A DNA stretch of 64,000 bases. Origin: an uncultured Rikenellaceae bacterium (GTDB lineage Bacteria > Bacteroidota > Bacteroidia > Bacteroidales > Rikenellaceae). Both the position numbers and the translations under genes were made by a program. Shown piece by piece: positions 1 through 7,965 of this stretch (within the stretch, counting starts at the first letter, position 1; each line of letters starts with the position of its first letter). The DNA lies in the NCBI GenBank assembly GCA_910577285.1, contig CAJTLO010000006.1:1-64000 (forward strand), given 5' to 3'. The notes beneath the pieces were generated by a model that saw nothing but the letters and a program-made list of their open reading frames with translations, did no database searches and was not told the DNA's origin.

Positions 1-438
1 CTCGAAGAACGCATCCGTAAATTCGTATTCGTACCAGATGCTACTCGATTTTTTATTCAGACTTTGTTTGACAATCGTGTAATTCCCATTATCATAGAGT
101 CCTTTATTATCTTCTGAATACTGCATTATTTCCGTATTTCCGTTAGAAATCCTCGCACGAGTTGGTATATAAAACCCATTGGTAAGGAACAGGGGTTGAT
201 GAGGAAAACCACCTTCGGTCCAATACGTAAATGACAGACATTCTCCCTTATGTATTGTATAAGAGGCAGATTCGGGATATTCATTACTAACTTTAAGGGC
301 ATCAAATTGCAACTCTATGTCCCACGAACTGTTGTTAATAAAAGTATAATAAGAAGTATTCATATATTCAACGTTGGCACAACTTATCAACAACAAGAAT
401 ACCGTTGACGGGATAATAAATTTAATTAGCTTTTTCAT
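1..438 (-). CDS. Small lipoprotein, 3' end cut by window edge
   Basis: Translating the minus strand from an ATG at 436-438 gives 146 codons without a stop, running off the left edge. The N-terminus (MKKLIKFIIPSTVFLLLISC) is a lipoprotein signal with the lipobox cysteine at residue 20, so the protein is probably anchored on the periplasmic face or the cell surface. The visible end reads YEYEFTDAFFE, close to YEYRFTDADFEG at the end of the lipoprotein at 30251-30745. Both proteins also carry a short FINN or YVNGT-like strand soon after the lipobox, as does the lipoprotein at 52162-52608 (FINTTDRN). I infer one loose paralogous family. No enzyme motif is visible and the function is unknown. The gene is AT-richer than the rest of the window, like the polysaccharide genes beside it. 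Confidence 0.8.
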   Translation of the reverse strand, partial: MKKLIKFIIPSTVFLLLISCANVEYMNTSYYTFINNSSWDIELQFDALKVSNEYPESASYTIHKGECLSFTYWTEGGFPHQPLFLTNGFYIPTRARISNGNTEIMQYSEDNKGLYDNGNYTIVKQSLNKKSSSIWYEYEFTDAFFE

Positions 439-880
439 TGCAGTAAATTGGTTATTGCAGTTCGACATGTTGTTTTTATCCTGTTTTATTTGGCGGCATT
501 CGCCAGTCTGTAATCTGGTCAATATTTTTCCATACGTTCATCCTTTAGGTGAATAATCGTTGCCGATCTTTCTTATATAGATGAAAAACACAGGTGTTTC
601 GTTGCATCGGCCGTTTAAATTTTACATAAAATTTTCAGCAAATAAAAGGATATTCGTTTGCCGTTTGCCGTCGCCGGAAGTTTGTCGTGCCGGCAAGGTG
701 CCGAACAGACATTTGAGGGGAACTCCTGAATGGAAAGTGTTTGTATGTCGATAGGAAGTGGCAAGAGGGGCGTTTGGAAACCGACTCGCTGCTCTCCCTC
801 TCTCATGTATTTCACCCTTTGGGGCCGATAGGATGGCGATCGACTTTTTCGTGTCTTTCGGGTGTCCGAGAGGAGAAAGA

Positions 881-913
881 AAAAATTCCGTAAGACCGAG
901 GTCTTACGGAATT
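881..913 (-). terminator. Hairpin terminator of minus-strand operon
   Basis: Arms 884-896 and 901-913 (AATTCCGTAAGAC type) form a perfect 13-bp stem with a CGAG loop, followed on the minus strand by a T-run. It lies downstream of the polysaccharide operon that ends at 1109. Confidence 0.7.
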
Positions 914-962
914 TGTCATAGATCGACCCCGTTTTGTCTTCGGGGCCGGCGGAGAGAGGGGA
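881..962 (-). repeat. Direct repeat: tRNA-Ser 3' end plus terminator
   Basis: About 82 bp match 17861-17942 with roughly ten differences and one indel. The match covers the last 14 or so bases of tRNA-Ser (TCTCTCC acceptor strand plus the adjoining C's), a small CCCCG/CGGGG hairpin and a terminator hairpin. Homology stops inside the T-arm, so no complete tRNA is present. In the terminator the two copies differ by paired changes in both arms (TTCCG/CGGAA here, TCCCG/CGGGA there), so pairing has been kept. This is the arrangement expected at an attachment site in a tRNA 3' end, or at a remnant of a second tRNA-Ser. No integrase is visible in the block. Confidence 0.6.
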
Positions 963-1108
963 GTATGACTCTAAACGCCTATGTGTTAGTTGTTTGTTTT
1001 TGAAATTTTAAGTGGGTAATGAAACGGTAGCGATTCTCGACCGTTAAGGTTGCCTTGATTCAGAAAATTCGCGTGCCGCCGTATTGGGATAACCCCCTTT
1101 CGGCATCT

Positions 1109-1652
1109 TTATTTCCGTTTGGCCTCGAAGGCAGCCCAAATGTTTTCCGTACCATCACGGAATCCCACCTCGACCACCCGGCGTTTTTCAACGAGAGCAT
1201 CGAAAGAGCCGATAGGCTTGGCCGGAATTCCTCCGGCAACGGTATTATCGGGAATGTCATGCGACACGATCGCTCCGGCTGCAATGACGACGTTGTTTCC
1301 GATCCTTACATCGGGTAAAATGACCACGTTGGCGCCGATCATCACATTGTTACCGACCGAAATACCCCCCCCATTCTTTGAAAATCAATGTGTTATACTT
1401 TGTGTTGAACATGGAGGAGCAAATGTCGTGATTGATGAACGTAACATTGCTCGCAATTTTCACATTGTCGCCGAACGAAATCAATTCCGGATCCGAGGGA
1501 AATTTACGGGGTTGAAAGAAGAGGTCGCGTCCTATGTGATGAAACAATTCACGATGTTTCACGACATATCTGGTGCGCATTCTCGAAGTAGGCAGCACCA
1601 TAAAATACAGTTTTCTGAAGAGGGTTTTGAATCCTTGTCCGTCACCTTGCAT
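1109..1652 (-). pseudogene. O-acetyltransferase (left-handed beta-helix), frameshifted at G8
   Basis: Two adjacent minus-strand frames make one protein. Frame one (1652 to about 1350) has an N-terminal helical part and the first hexapeptide turns (SFGDNVKIASNVTF), reaches KEWGG, then runs out of frame to a stop. Frame two continues with GNNVMIGANVVILPD, VVIAAGAIVSHDIP and GGIPAKPIG, the standard C-terminus of NodL/WbbJ/LacA-type acetyltransferases. The break is a run of eight G on the coding strand (1365-1372 on plus). With seven G the gene reads through as a 180-residue acetyl-CoA-dependent transferase. It is the last gene of the operon, 34 bp after the sialyltransferase-like gene, so a surface-glycan sugar, possibly the nonulosonate, is the likely acceptor (inference). 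As sequenced it is off. Phase variation, a fixed pseudogene or a homopolymer sequencing error are all possible. Confidence 0.75.
1365..1372. repeat. Homopolymer C8/G8 within acetyltransferase
   Basis: Eight consecutive C on plus (G8 on the coding strand) sit exactly where the reading frame breaks. Seven or ten bases would restore the frame. Confidence 0.9.
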
Positions 1653-1686
1653 AACCGATTTGAATTAATATTATCTTAAAACGTTA

Positions 1687-2598
1687 CTATCCGTTGATCA
1701 TTTCCACCCCGCACTCCCGGTAGATGGGAAAATCTCCGATACCTTTTATTCGCTCGGCCGACACCATGATGCTTCTCACTTCGGGATTCAGCAGTTTCGA
1801 TGTGAAAAGAACCGACGACGCGAATGAATACACGGTGAAATTCTGACTGACGGCCAGCATCTCCAATGTCACGTTGAAATCAGCGAGATTGAGGTAACGG
1901 CAATTTATATGCTCGGATTCGGCGAAAGCATGCGGAAGATAATAATCGATCCCGTAATCGGCGATGACTCGATTGACCAAATCGCAATACTCTTCTTTCG
2001 AGAGATACCCGTACTGATACAAATTCTGGCCCACGAAAATCGACTTGCCGTTCAAGTCCAAATCTATTCCCAGGCTATCGATCAGTTGCTTGGGGAGACG
2101 AATCGGCAGACGCTCTCCAAAATAATAGCGGGCCGAATCGGGCTTCAGCAGATAGGTCCGATGAATCAGGGAATAAATCTTTTTCAGATTGATTCCCAAT
2201 AGAAGTTGCATCGCTTTCTTGACAACGCTCTTGTCGGTGAGGTCGTCGCGATAGTTCATCAATCCGTCCTCGAGCAATCCGACGCTCGTACATCCCGACA
2301 TCCGGATTACGTATCTGTGCGATAAAAGCAAGACATTGGATGTCAATACATAATCGCAGGAAATACGGTCTTTGTGCCGGGAAAGATCCCGAATCAACTG
2401 CCCTTGTCCCTTGGGAGACAGGGATTGTACCTTTACAGAGATAACCTCATCGAAACGATCTTGAAAAGGATAGGATTTACAATCGATATTCTGTGTCAGT
2501 ATCAGCAATATCCGGTAATCGCTCCGACGCCACTCCTCGGTAGAGAAGGCATACAGGATATCATTGAATTTCCGGGCTATAACCAAAAGTCTTTTCAT
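1687..2598 (-). CDS. Sialyltransferase-like glycosyltransferase
   Basis: 303 residues, cytoplasmic, no membrane segment. It resembles the GT52/polysialyltransferase group of bacterial sialyltransferases in layout: an N-terminal Rossmann-like half (MKRLLVIARKFNDILYAF), a central acidic motif LLEDGLMNY, and a C-terminal half opening with IFVGQNLYQYGYLSKEEY and YLPHAFAESEH, where a CMP-sugar would bind. This is fold-level recognition. The operon also encodes a NeuB-type synthase, a Kdn-9-P phosphatase and a cytidylyltransferase, so the donor is probably a CMP-nonulosonate such as CMP-Kdn. The start overlaps the upstream wzy-like gene by 38 bp, so translation is probably coupled. A different glycosyltransferase family with the same fold cannot be excluded. 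Confidence 0.55.
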   Translation of the reverse strand: MKRLLVIARKFNDILYAFSTEEWRRSDYRILLILTQNIDCKSYPFQDRFDEVISVKVQSLSPKGQGQLIRDLSRHKDRISCDYVLTSNVLLLSHRYVIRMSGCTSVGLLEDGLMNYRDDLTDKSVVKKAMQLLLGINLKKIYSLIHRTYLLKPDSARYYFGERLPIRLPKQLIDSLGIDLDLNGKSIFVGQNLYQYGYLSKEEYCDLVNRVIADYGIDYYLPHAFAESEHINCRYLNLADFNVTLEMLAVSQNFTVYSFASSVLFTSKLLNPEVRSIMVSAERIKGIGDFPIYRECGVEMING

Positions 2599-3667
2599 TG
2601 TTGCGAGCCAATAAAATTATCGTAAACGGAATCCATACGTACATTGAAAACAGCATATTATGCAATGCTACGGAACTCAATCCCAACAATATAAGCAAGA
2701 ATTCCAGATTAATATCGAATCTTAACTTGCGATACATACTATATAGGAAAACGAGAAAAATCGCTCCCCAGTCGTACAGATAACTGAGCCAGTCGTTGTG
2801 AGGCGAAAATTCATCATTTTGGGTAAAATCCACGATCAGCCGGTGTGCGCTATGCACTCCGTTGGGCAGTACGAAGTAACTGTTCTTTATTTCATCGATC
2901 AGGACCAGATACAGGGTAGCACGCGTGGTCATGGAAGACTCTCCCTCCTGAAATCGGAGTTTCGCCTCCAACAGCATCAGCAGAGTAGGAATAGCCGCCA
3001 CGAACACGAGACAAACGACACTCAGTACGAGTTTGCGGTATTTGACCGTCTGAAGATACATCCATAGCTGATACATCCAATACGGAATGAAAAACAAGAG
3101 ACTCCGTGTACCGCAGGCCCCCATGTACAGAATCAGGGTTAGGATCAGAAACAGCAACTCTTTGAATCCGGCCCTCCGGTGTAGCTTGTCCACCTCCCAG
3201 AGGGCGATTCCGATGATTCCGAAAATATTGGCCGAAAAATTAATGGCATGGAACAAGCCTCCGTACCGCACGGCAGTCGACGTGTCGATGTACAAGAACG
3301 GCAGAAACATTCCGAGCAATGTTCCGAAATAAATCACCCTCAACACAGTCGTCGTTATTTTCCACTCTTTGGGCGACAACCGCCAAACGTGTCCTATGTA
3401 CAAGCACGATAAAAGAAAGAACACGTAGGCGCAATCGATCAGAACATGCACCATAGAGCATCCCAGGGACGCCAGGACGATCGCTGCAGAGAACCCGAAC
3501 GTTTCCGCATACAACTTCTTGTTTTTTATCAGTAAAAAGAACAAAAAACAGTAAATCAGCAATATATATCCATTGTAGTTGGATATTCCTCCATGCTGGG
3601 TAATCCCCATAGAGGCTATGAGAGTCGAAACATACAGGCCAAGAACCAGTAAAAACTTACCTACCAT
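2561..3667 (-). CDS. O-antigen/capsule polymerase, Wzy-like
   Basis: 368 residues with about ten hydrophobic segments, starting MVGKFLLVLGLYVSTLIASM. A large loop after the middle of the protein carries SPHNDWLSYLYDWG, the HN-containing motif typical of Wzy/WaaL proteins. In the Wzy pathway this protein joins undecaprenyl-linked repeat units on the periplasmic side of the inner membrane. Wzy proteins are recognised by topology rather than sequence; the flippase two genes upstream and the chain-length regulator at 13.8 kb support the call. It overlaps its upstream neighbour by 7 bp and its downstream neighbour by 38 bp. A ligase (WaaL) is the main alternative, but the position inside a repeat-unit operon favours polymerase. 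Confidence 0.7.
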   Translation of the reverse strand: MVGKFLLVLGLYVSTLIASMGITQHGGISNYNGYILLIYCFLFFLLIKNKKLYAETFGFSAAIVLASLGCSMVHVLIDCAYVFFLLSCLYIGHVWRLSPKEWKITTTVLRVIYFGTLLGMFLPFLYIDTSTAVRYGGLFHAINFSANIFGIIGIALWEVDKLHRRAGFKELLFLILTLILYMGACGTRSLLFFIPYWMYQLWMYLQTVKYRKLVLSVVCLVFVAAIPTLLMLLEAKLRFQEGESSMTTRATLYLVLIDEIKNSYFVLPNGVHSAHRLIVDFTQNDEFSPHNDWLSYLYDWGAIFLVFLYSMYRKLRFDINLEFLLILLGLSSVALHNMLFSMYVWIPFTIILLARNNEKTFGYSPEIQ

Positions 3668-5412
3668 GATACCTTCTCAAATTGCTTCAACCCGACAAGC
3701 ATTTCGAACTCTTTGTAATAAACTATGTCTGCAATCATTTTCACTTTCAGATACTCGACGCCCGCATACGTTCTCAACAGTCCGCTCGCACGCAAAGCCT
3801 CGGGGTCGATCATGCTGTTGAAAACGGGGTTTTCCCGGGAAAACGAAGCGGCGCACAAATCATGATACTCCTGGGTGTTCAGCAAATGCAATATTTGCAG
3901 TCCTCTGCCCCGCAGCAACAACTCCACCCGATTGAACGCTTTCTTGAGGGGATTTTGCTTCTGGAATATGAGATTTAAATTCTGATCCGGAATATTCTTG
4001 AACTCGGGATTGATATACACCAGGAACTTCTTGAGGAAGAACTTATCCTTCAGGAATTGCTGGGGGAGTGTCCGGAGTTGTTCATAGAAGAACGGATAAT
4101 AAATCGTGTAGCAACGCTTCGTCTGATTCATGGAATCGTAAGCCGAAGAGAACTGGTATTTGGTCGTGATGTTGTCGTGGATGTTGATCCACTTCTCGAC
4201 GTTATCGGTACCGTTGAATCCATCGATCGTCTCGAAAAGCTCTTCCCGGGCGATTTTCAGATCTTTCGGGTCCATCACCCGATCGATCGTGCACTCGGAC
4301 AGACTACAAAAACCGGACTCGGCATAAGGATCGAACGACAAATGCAGGTGATGCGCCGACTTACGATACACGTCGGCAAATCCTTTGAAGGCATCCTTTC
4401 GATTGCCCAAAAAGAAATCCGCATGCTGTTTGAGTTTACCGTAATTCCCTGAGAGCACCGCCGCCGCCAGATAGGCATATCCGCCCGGATCGCCGACAAA
4501 CATGTAATCGTATTCCGGGAGATCGAACGCCGGATTGATGAATGCCTGCGAAAAGAAGAAGGGATGGTTCCTTATATCCAGCAACATGCTGTCCGCAAGC
4601 CAGGAACGTCGGTAAGGGATGAAATCGACGGTCGAACCGTAGTGCTCCGCTATGCGTTTCGACATCTTCGCGGTAACCGATTCCAATAGCTTGTTCGGCC
4701 TTTTCTCCCCGACGACGAAGGGTTTGGTTTTGATACCGACCTTGTTCGTGTAATGCGCGATCAGCCGGGAATCGAGCCCTCCGCTGCAACCGTATCCGGC
4801 GACCATATCCGGATTCTGCGCCGCTACGGTGGAGAAAAACCGGGTAAAATCGTCGTCCGCGATAGCGAGTTGCTCCTCCAAAGAGATCCGGTCGTCCGGT
4901 AGGTATTTGAAGTCGTAGTCTTGTCGGGAGCTGAGACGCCCCGTTTTACTCTCGTAACGAAGATACGCCCCGACTCCGATGCGGGTAATATGTTTCAGCA
5001 ACGTTCTGCAGGGAACCGGGTCCGTTGCATAGACGAGCTGGGCACGCAACGACGATTCGTCCAGCGTTATATCATCACGGAATTCATCGGCCAGCAGCCA
5101 GGGGTTGTTCGATACGGCGACCTTGCCTTGCGACTGAAAGACGTACAGGGGCACATAGGACCGTTTGTCCGTTTTAACTTCGAACGTATCGTTTTCAGGA
5201 TCGACGAGAACCACATTGTACGCTCCCAGCGGAGTACAATTTTCAAGCCCCCGGGCGATCATCTCGGTAACCGAAGAGACGGTCCGATCGACTATATATC
5301 CTTCGAGAATGTATTCGTATCGTCCGGTACGATGGAAATCGCCATACGCGAACAAAGATTCGGTTACTTTCCTGCCTCGTTTTATAAAACAATTGGATAC
5401 GATAAATTCCAT
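3661..5412 (-). CDS. Asparagine-synthetase-like protein without nucleophilic cysteine
   Basis: 583 residues. The N-terminal third resembles a class II glutamine amidotransferase fold (DKRSYVPLYVFQ, VAVSNNPWLLAD), but the protein begins MEFIVSN, so the essential Cys at position 2 is absent. The central domain has the PP-loop CSGGLDSR, which binds ATP in asparagine synthetases and beta-lactam synthetases. The C-terminal third is divergent. Related proteins occur in many capsule and O-antigen loci, where amidation or amination of a sugar acid is a common proposal. Here a glutaminase step is unlikely, so free ammonia or another nucleophile, or another adenylation-based ligation, would be used (inference). 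It lies between wzx (3 bp gap) and wzy (7 bp overlap), so it belongs to the same operon. Confidence 0.7.
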   Translation of the reverse strand: MEFIVSNCFIKRGRKVTESLFAYGDFHRTGRYEYILEGYIVDRTVSSVTEMIARGLENCTPLGAYNVVLVDPENDTFEVKTDKRSYVPLYVFQSQGKVAVSNNPWLLADEFRDDITLDESSLRAQLVYATDPVPCRTLLKHITRIGVGAYLRYESKTGRLSSRQDYDFKYLPDDRISLEEQLAIADDDFTRFFSTVAAQNPDMVAGYGCSGGLDSRLIAHYTNKVGIKTKPFVVGEKRPNKLLESVTAKMSKRIAEHYGSTVDFIPYRRSWLADSMLLDIRNHPFFFSQAFINPAFDLPEYDYMFVGDPGGYAYLAAAVLSGNYGKLKQHADFFLGNRKDAFKGFADVYRKSAHHLHLSFDPYAESGFCSLSECTIDRVMDPKDLKIAREELFETIDGFNGTDNVEKWINIHDNITTKYQFSSAYDSMNQTKRCYTIYYPFFYEQLRTLPQQFLKDKFFLKKFLVYINPEFKNIPDQNLNLIFQKQNPLKKAFNRVELLLRGRGLQILHLLNTQEYHDLCAASFSRENPVFNSMIDPEALRASGLLRTYAGVEYLKVKMIADIVYYKEFEMLVGLKQFEKVSW

Positions 5413-5415
5413 GGT

Positions 5416-6873
5416 TTAAAAATTAAGTGCATTCTTATTCGTCATGATATCCAAACCGCTCGATATGGCCTTCTTGATATTTTTGAAATTCAAAATATAA
5501 TACAATCCGATAGACCCCAGCAGAAAATAGGGATTGGGCCAAACAAAAGCGAAAAGGACCAGCAACAGCATGTTCAGCCAGCTTCCGTTGCCGAAGATTT
5601 CATATACGTACGATCTGAAGGAAATTTTATGGTACAACGTCCGCACACCCTCGATCACGACACAGGAGGAATAGACGAAGGAGGCTACCGTTACGGCCAA
5701 CGCAATATATTCGACGCCCAGTTTAAAGCGGAGAAAAACAGAGCTCAGCGCCCACACCACCCCCACGGAACAGAATCCGTAAGCAGCCAGACGGATCTCC
5801 TTCTTTCGGGCTATCAGAAATGCGGAATATCCCGTGGTGGCATTATTGAGGCATTTTCCCAGAATCAGGACGCTGTAGATCTGTACCATTCTTATCGAGT
5901 ACTCGGGATACCAAAAGGATATGACGTATACGCACAGTATCGACACGAGACAGATCATGTCGATGCCTACCACATAGATCGACTTGATCCTTCGTATGTT
6001 CGCCTCTATCTGCTGATCGGTCCCCTCCATCTGATTCAATATCTTGGGGTAGAAGATAAAAAGGAAGGCACCGCCCGCCATAATGACCCCGTTTACCAAC
6101 GAATTGGCAAACGAAAAACAGCCGAATTCCGTAACCTCGAAGTTGGCGCTGACCAGACTCGAGGCGAACAGAATCATCAGATAAAAACTCAGGTTATACA
6201 ATAGCAAAGAGATCCCTCGCGTAATCAATACTTTCGAAATGGCTCTGTCGATCGTGAATTTCGGCCGTTGCGGCAGGCCGATCCGGAACAGGAGCAACGC
6301 GATGGAATTGGTAATCAACAGTGCCCATACGATCATGTTGACGGTGATGTCGGTTTTGAATACCAGACACAACACGAGAATCGTAATATTCGGAAGAATC
6401 TGCTGGATGTTGAGCTTGAGCAGTTTTCCGAACAATTTGTAATAAGTGATATAGATTCTTCCCAGATTGATTACCAGACAGGTAACGATCAAAAGATACC
6501 CGTAATCCCTGAAATGATAATTGGCGAACAGATCGGAGTCGAGAACCGTTACCGCACACCACAGGAGCGAGACCGCCAGGCAGATCAGCAGATTTAAACT
6601 CCATGCCGTATCCCATATCTTATTCGCCCGGAGCGTATTCTTGTATTTGCTGTATTCGGTATTCAGCGACTCGTTGATTCCCAGATTCGCATACGCCATG
6701 TAGGATACGATCAGCAGCACGAAACTATAGATTCCATACTCGTAACCGCCCAGGTATTTTGCCAGCAACAAGGCATTGACAAATGCAAGAAAGTAGGTGA
6801 CATACCTCAGAATCACATAGATTACCGAAGGCGATGAAACTACGGAGGCAGCCTTGTCTATTATCCGCGACAT
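5416..6873 (-). CDS. wzx: Lipid-linked oligosaccharide flippase, Wzx-like
   Basis: 485 residues with about twelve to fourteen hydrophobic helices and the opening pattern of the polysaccharide-transporter branch of the MOP superfamily (VIYVILRYVTYFLAFVNALL, then AKYLGGYEYGIYSF). It would move the undecaprenyl-diphosphate repeat unit across the inner membrane to the Wzy polymerase. It starts 2 bp after the phosphatase gene and ends 3 bp before the asparagine-synthetase-like gene. Length and topology are normal for Wzx. Confidence 0.85.
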   Translation of the reverse strand: MSRIIDKAASVVSSPSVIYVILRYVTYFLAFVNALLLAKYLGGYEYGIYSFVLLIVSYMAYANLGINESLNTEYSKYKNTLRANKIWDTAWSLNLLICLAVSLLWCAVTVLDSDLFANYHFRDYGYLLIVTCLVINLGRIYITYYKLFGKLLKLNIQQILPNITILVLCLVFKTDITVNMIVWALLITNSIALLLFRIGLPQRPKFTIDRAISKVLITRGISLLLYNLSFYLMILFASSLVSANFEVTEFGCFSFANSLVNGVIMAGGAFLFIFYPKILNQMEGTDQQIEANIRRIKSIYVVGIDMICLVSILCVYVISFWYPEYSIRMVQIYSVLILGKCLNNATTGYSAFLIARKKEIRLAAYGFCSVGVVWALSSVFLRFKLGVEYIALAVTVASFVYSSCVVIEGVRTLYHKISFRSYVYEIFGNGSWLNMLLLVLFAFVWPNPYFLLGSIGLYYILNFKNIKKAISSGLDIMTNKNALNF

Positions 6874-6875
6874 AA

Positions 6876-7361
6876 TTATTTGGACCCAATAAATTCCTCT
6901 TCACCGTCGAAAAACGACTCAACAAATTCACGGAACACTCCTTCGCCGCCCTTCTTGCTCAAATCCGTATTGCTCAGCTTCCGAATGTATTGCGGGGCAC
7001 TGGCAGGCACTCCGGCGAAGCCCGCCGCTTTCAAAAGCTCGATATCGTTCAGATCATCTCCGATATAGGCCACTTCGCTCAGTGCGATGCCCAGTTGCTC
7101 GCAAAGTCGGCTGGCGACCTCGAGTTTGTTTTTAACCCCCTGAAACAGGTAGTCCACCCGAAGCTTCTCGGCTCTTCGACGCACGATTTCGGTCTCTTCT
7201 CCCGTGATGATGCCGACCGGTACCCCGTGCCGACGGGCCAGGAGAACACCGGCACTGTCGTAGGTGTGAAATTTCTTCCATTCATTTCCCGTTTGATCGT
7301 AATACATCCCGCCGTCGGTCCATACTCCGTCAATGTCCGTTAAAATCAGTTTGGGTTTCAT
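6876..7361 (-). CDS. Kdn-9-phosphate phosphatase-like HAD hydrolase (KdsC family)
   Basis: 161 residues, a capless HAD phosphatase of the KdsC type. The nucleophile motif is LTDIDGVWTDGG (both Asp present), then IITGEETEIVRRRAEKL, a Lys in QGVKNKLE, and the Mg-binding GDDLNDIELL. The C-terminus GGEGVFREFVE closes the neighbouring active site in these tetramers. FHTYDSAG and ITGEETEIV, instead of the usual KdsC DGxG and ITGR forms, agree with what I recall of the Bacteroides thetaiotaomicron Kdn-9-phosphate phosphatase, which also sits beside a NeuB homologue. The likely reaction is dephosphorylation of a nonulosonate 9-phosphate made by the synthase at 7966-9006. Its ATG lies 32 bp inside the end of the acetyltransferase gene. 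Kdo-8-phosphate or NeuNAc-9-phosphate are possible alternative substrates. Confidence 0.75.
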   Translation of the reverse strand: MKPKLILTDIDGVWTDGGMYYDQTGNEWKKFHTYDSAGVLLARRHGVPVGIITGEETEIVRRRAEKLRVDYLFQGVKNKLEVASRLCEQLGIALSEVAYIGDDLNDIELLKAAGFAGVPASAPQYIRKLSNTDLSKKGGEGVFREFVESFFDGEEEFIGSK

Positions 7362-7957
7362 ACCTCTTCTTTATTATTTTCGCAGGAGTTCCTCCGATCA
7401 CGGACCCCGCCGGATAACTTTGGGTTACCACGGAGTTGGCCCCGATGATGCAGTCGTCGCCGATCGTAATATCTCCCAATATCATGGCTCCCGCATATAT
7501 CGTTACGTTATTGCCTATTGTCGGACGGCCTCCGTTGCGATCGCCGATCGTACAGTTCTGGTGAATCGTACAGTTATCCCCGATTCGGCAACGGGCACCG
7601 ATAACGGTGCCGATTCCGTGGTTGATCTTGAAAGCCTCTCCGATCGTAGCACTATAATAAATTTCAATCTGGCCTATCTCGCGTCCCAGCAAGGAAAATG
7701 CGTCGGCCTCCCTGGTAGACCCGTATAATAGGTTGATATTATGTGATATACGGTAGCATAAAATTCCTATAAGGGGGGGGGGTAGCACGGAAGTCCCGTT
7801 CAAAGGGAACGGCATCCGGAAACCAGCGCAGGTAATCGGCGCGAAACTCGCGCACGGATTTCTCGAGAATCTCCCGGGAACATTCGAAAGAAAACGAATG
7901 AAGCCACGTCCGACTCTTCATTTCCATCAATGCATCGTAAATCGCGACCGTGTTCAT
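7330..7957 (-). pseudogene. Serine-acetyltransferase-like gene, frameshifted at C10
   Basis: Frame one starts at the ATG at 7955-7957 (MNTVAIYDALMEMKSRTWLH), reaches FRATPPP and then stops early at 7739. Frame two carries LIGILCYRISHNINLLY, then the hexapeptide helix (GIGTVIGARCRIGDNCTIHQ, IYAGAMILGDITIGDDC) and GGTPAKIIKKRY. Joined, they give a 208-residue protein of the CysE/serine O-acetyltransferase family, which also includes sugar O-acetyltransferases. The catalytic-type His is in INHGIGTVIG. The break is a run of ten C on the coding strand (G10 at 7773-7782 on plus); nine restore the frame. It lies 8 bp after neuB and overlaps the phosphatase gene, so it is part of the operon and a role in modifying the glycan or a precursor is likely. 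The current state is off. Confidence 0.75.
7773..7782. repeat. Homopolymer G10/C10 within acetyltransferase
   Basis: Ten consecutive G on plus (C10 on the coding strand) coincide with the frame change. Nine or twelve bases would give a continuous frame. Confidence 0.9.
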
Positions 7958-7965
7958 CGTCCTCC

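Larger units (their letters stand above)
439..1108. other. Intergenic region with tRNA-Ser remnant
   Basis: No convincing gene lies here; short open frames on both strands lack recognisable content. The stretch holds the promoter region of the left-end lipoprotein and, at 881-962, a hairpin plus tRNA 3'-end fragment that matches the sequence downstream of the intact tRNA-Ser at 17930-18017. Base composition shifts from AT-rich (439-660) to GC-rich (660-960). Confidence 0.6.
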
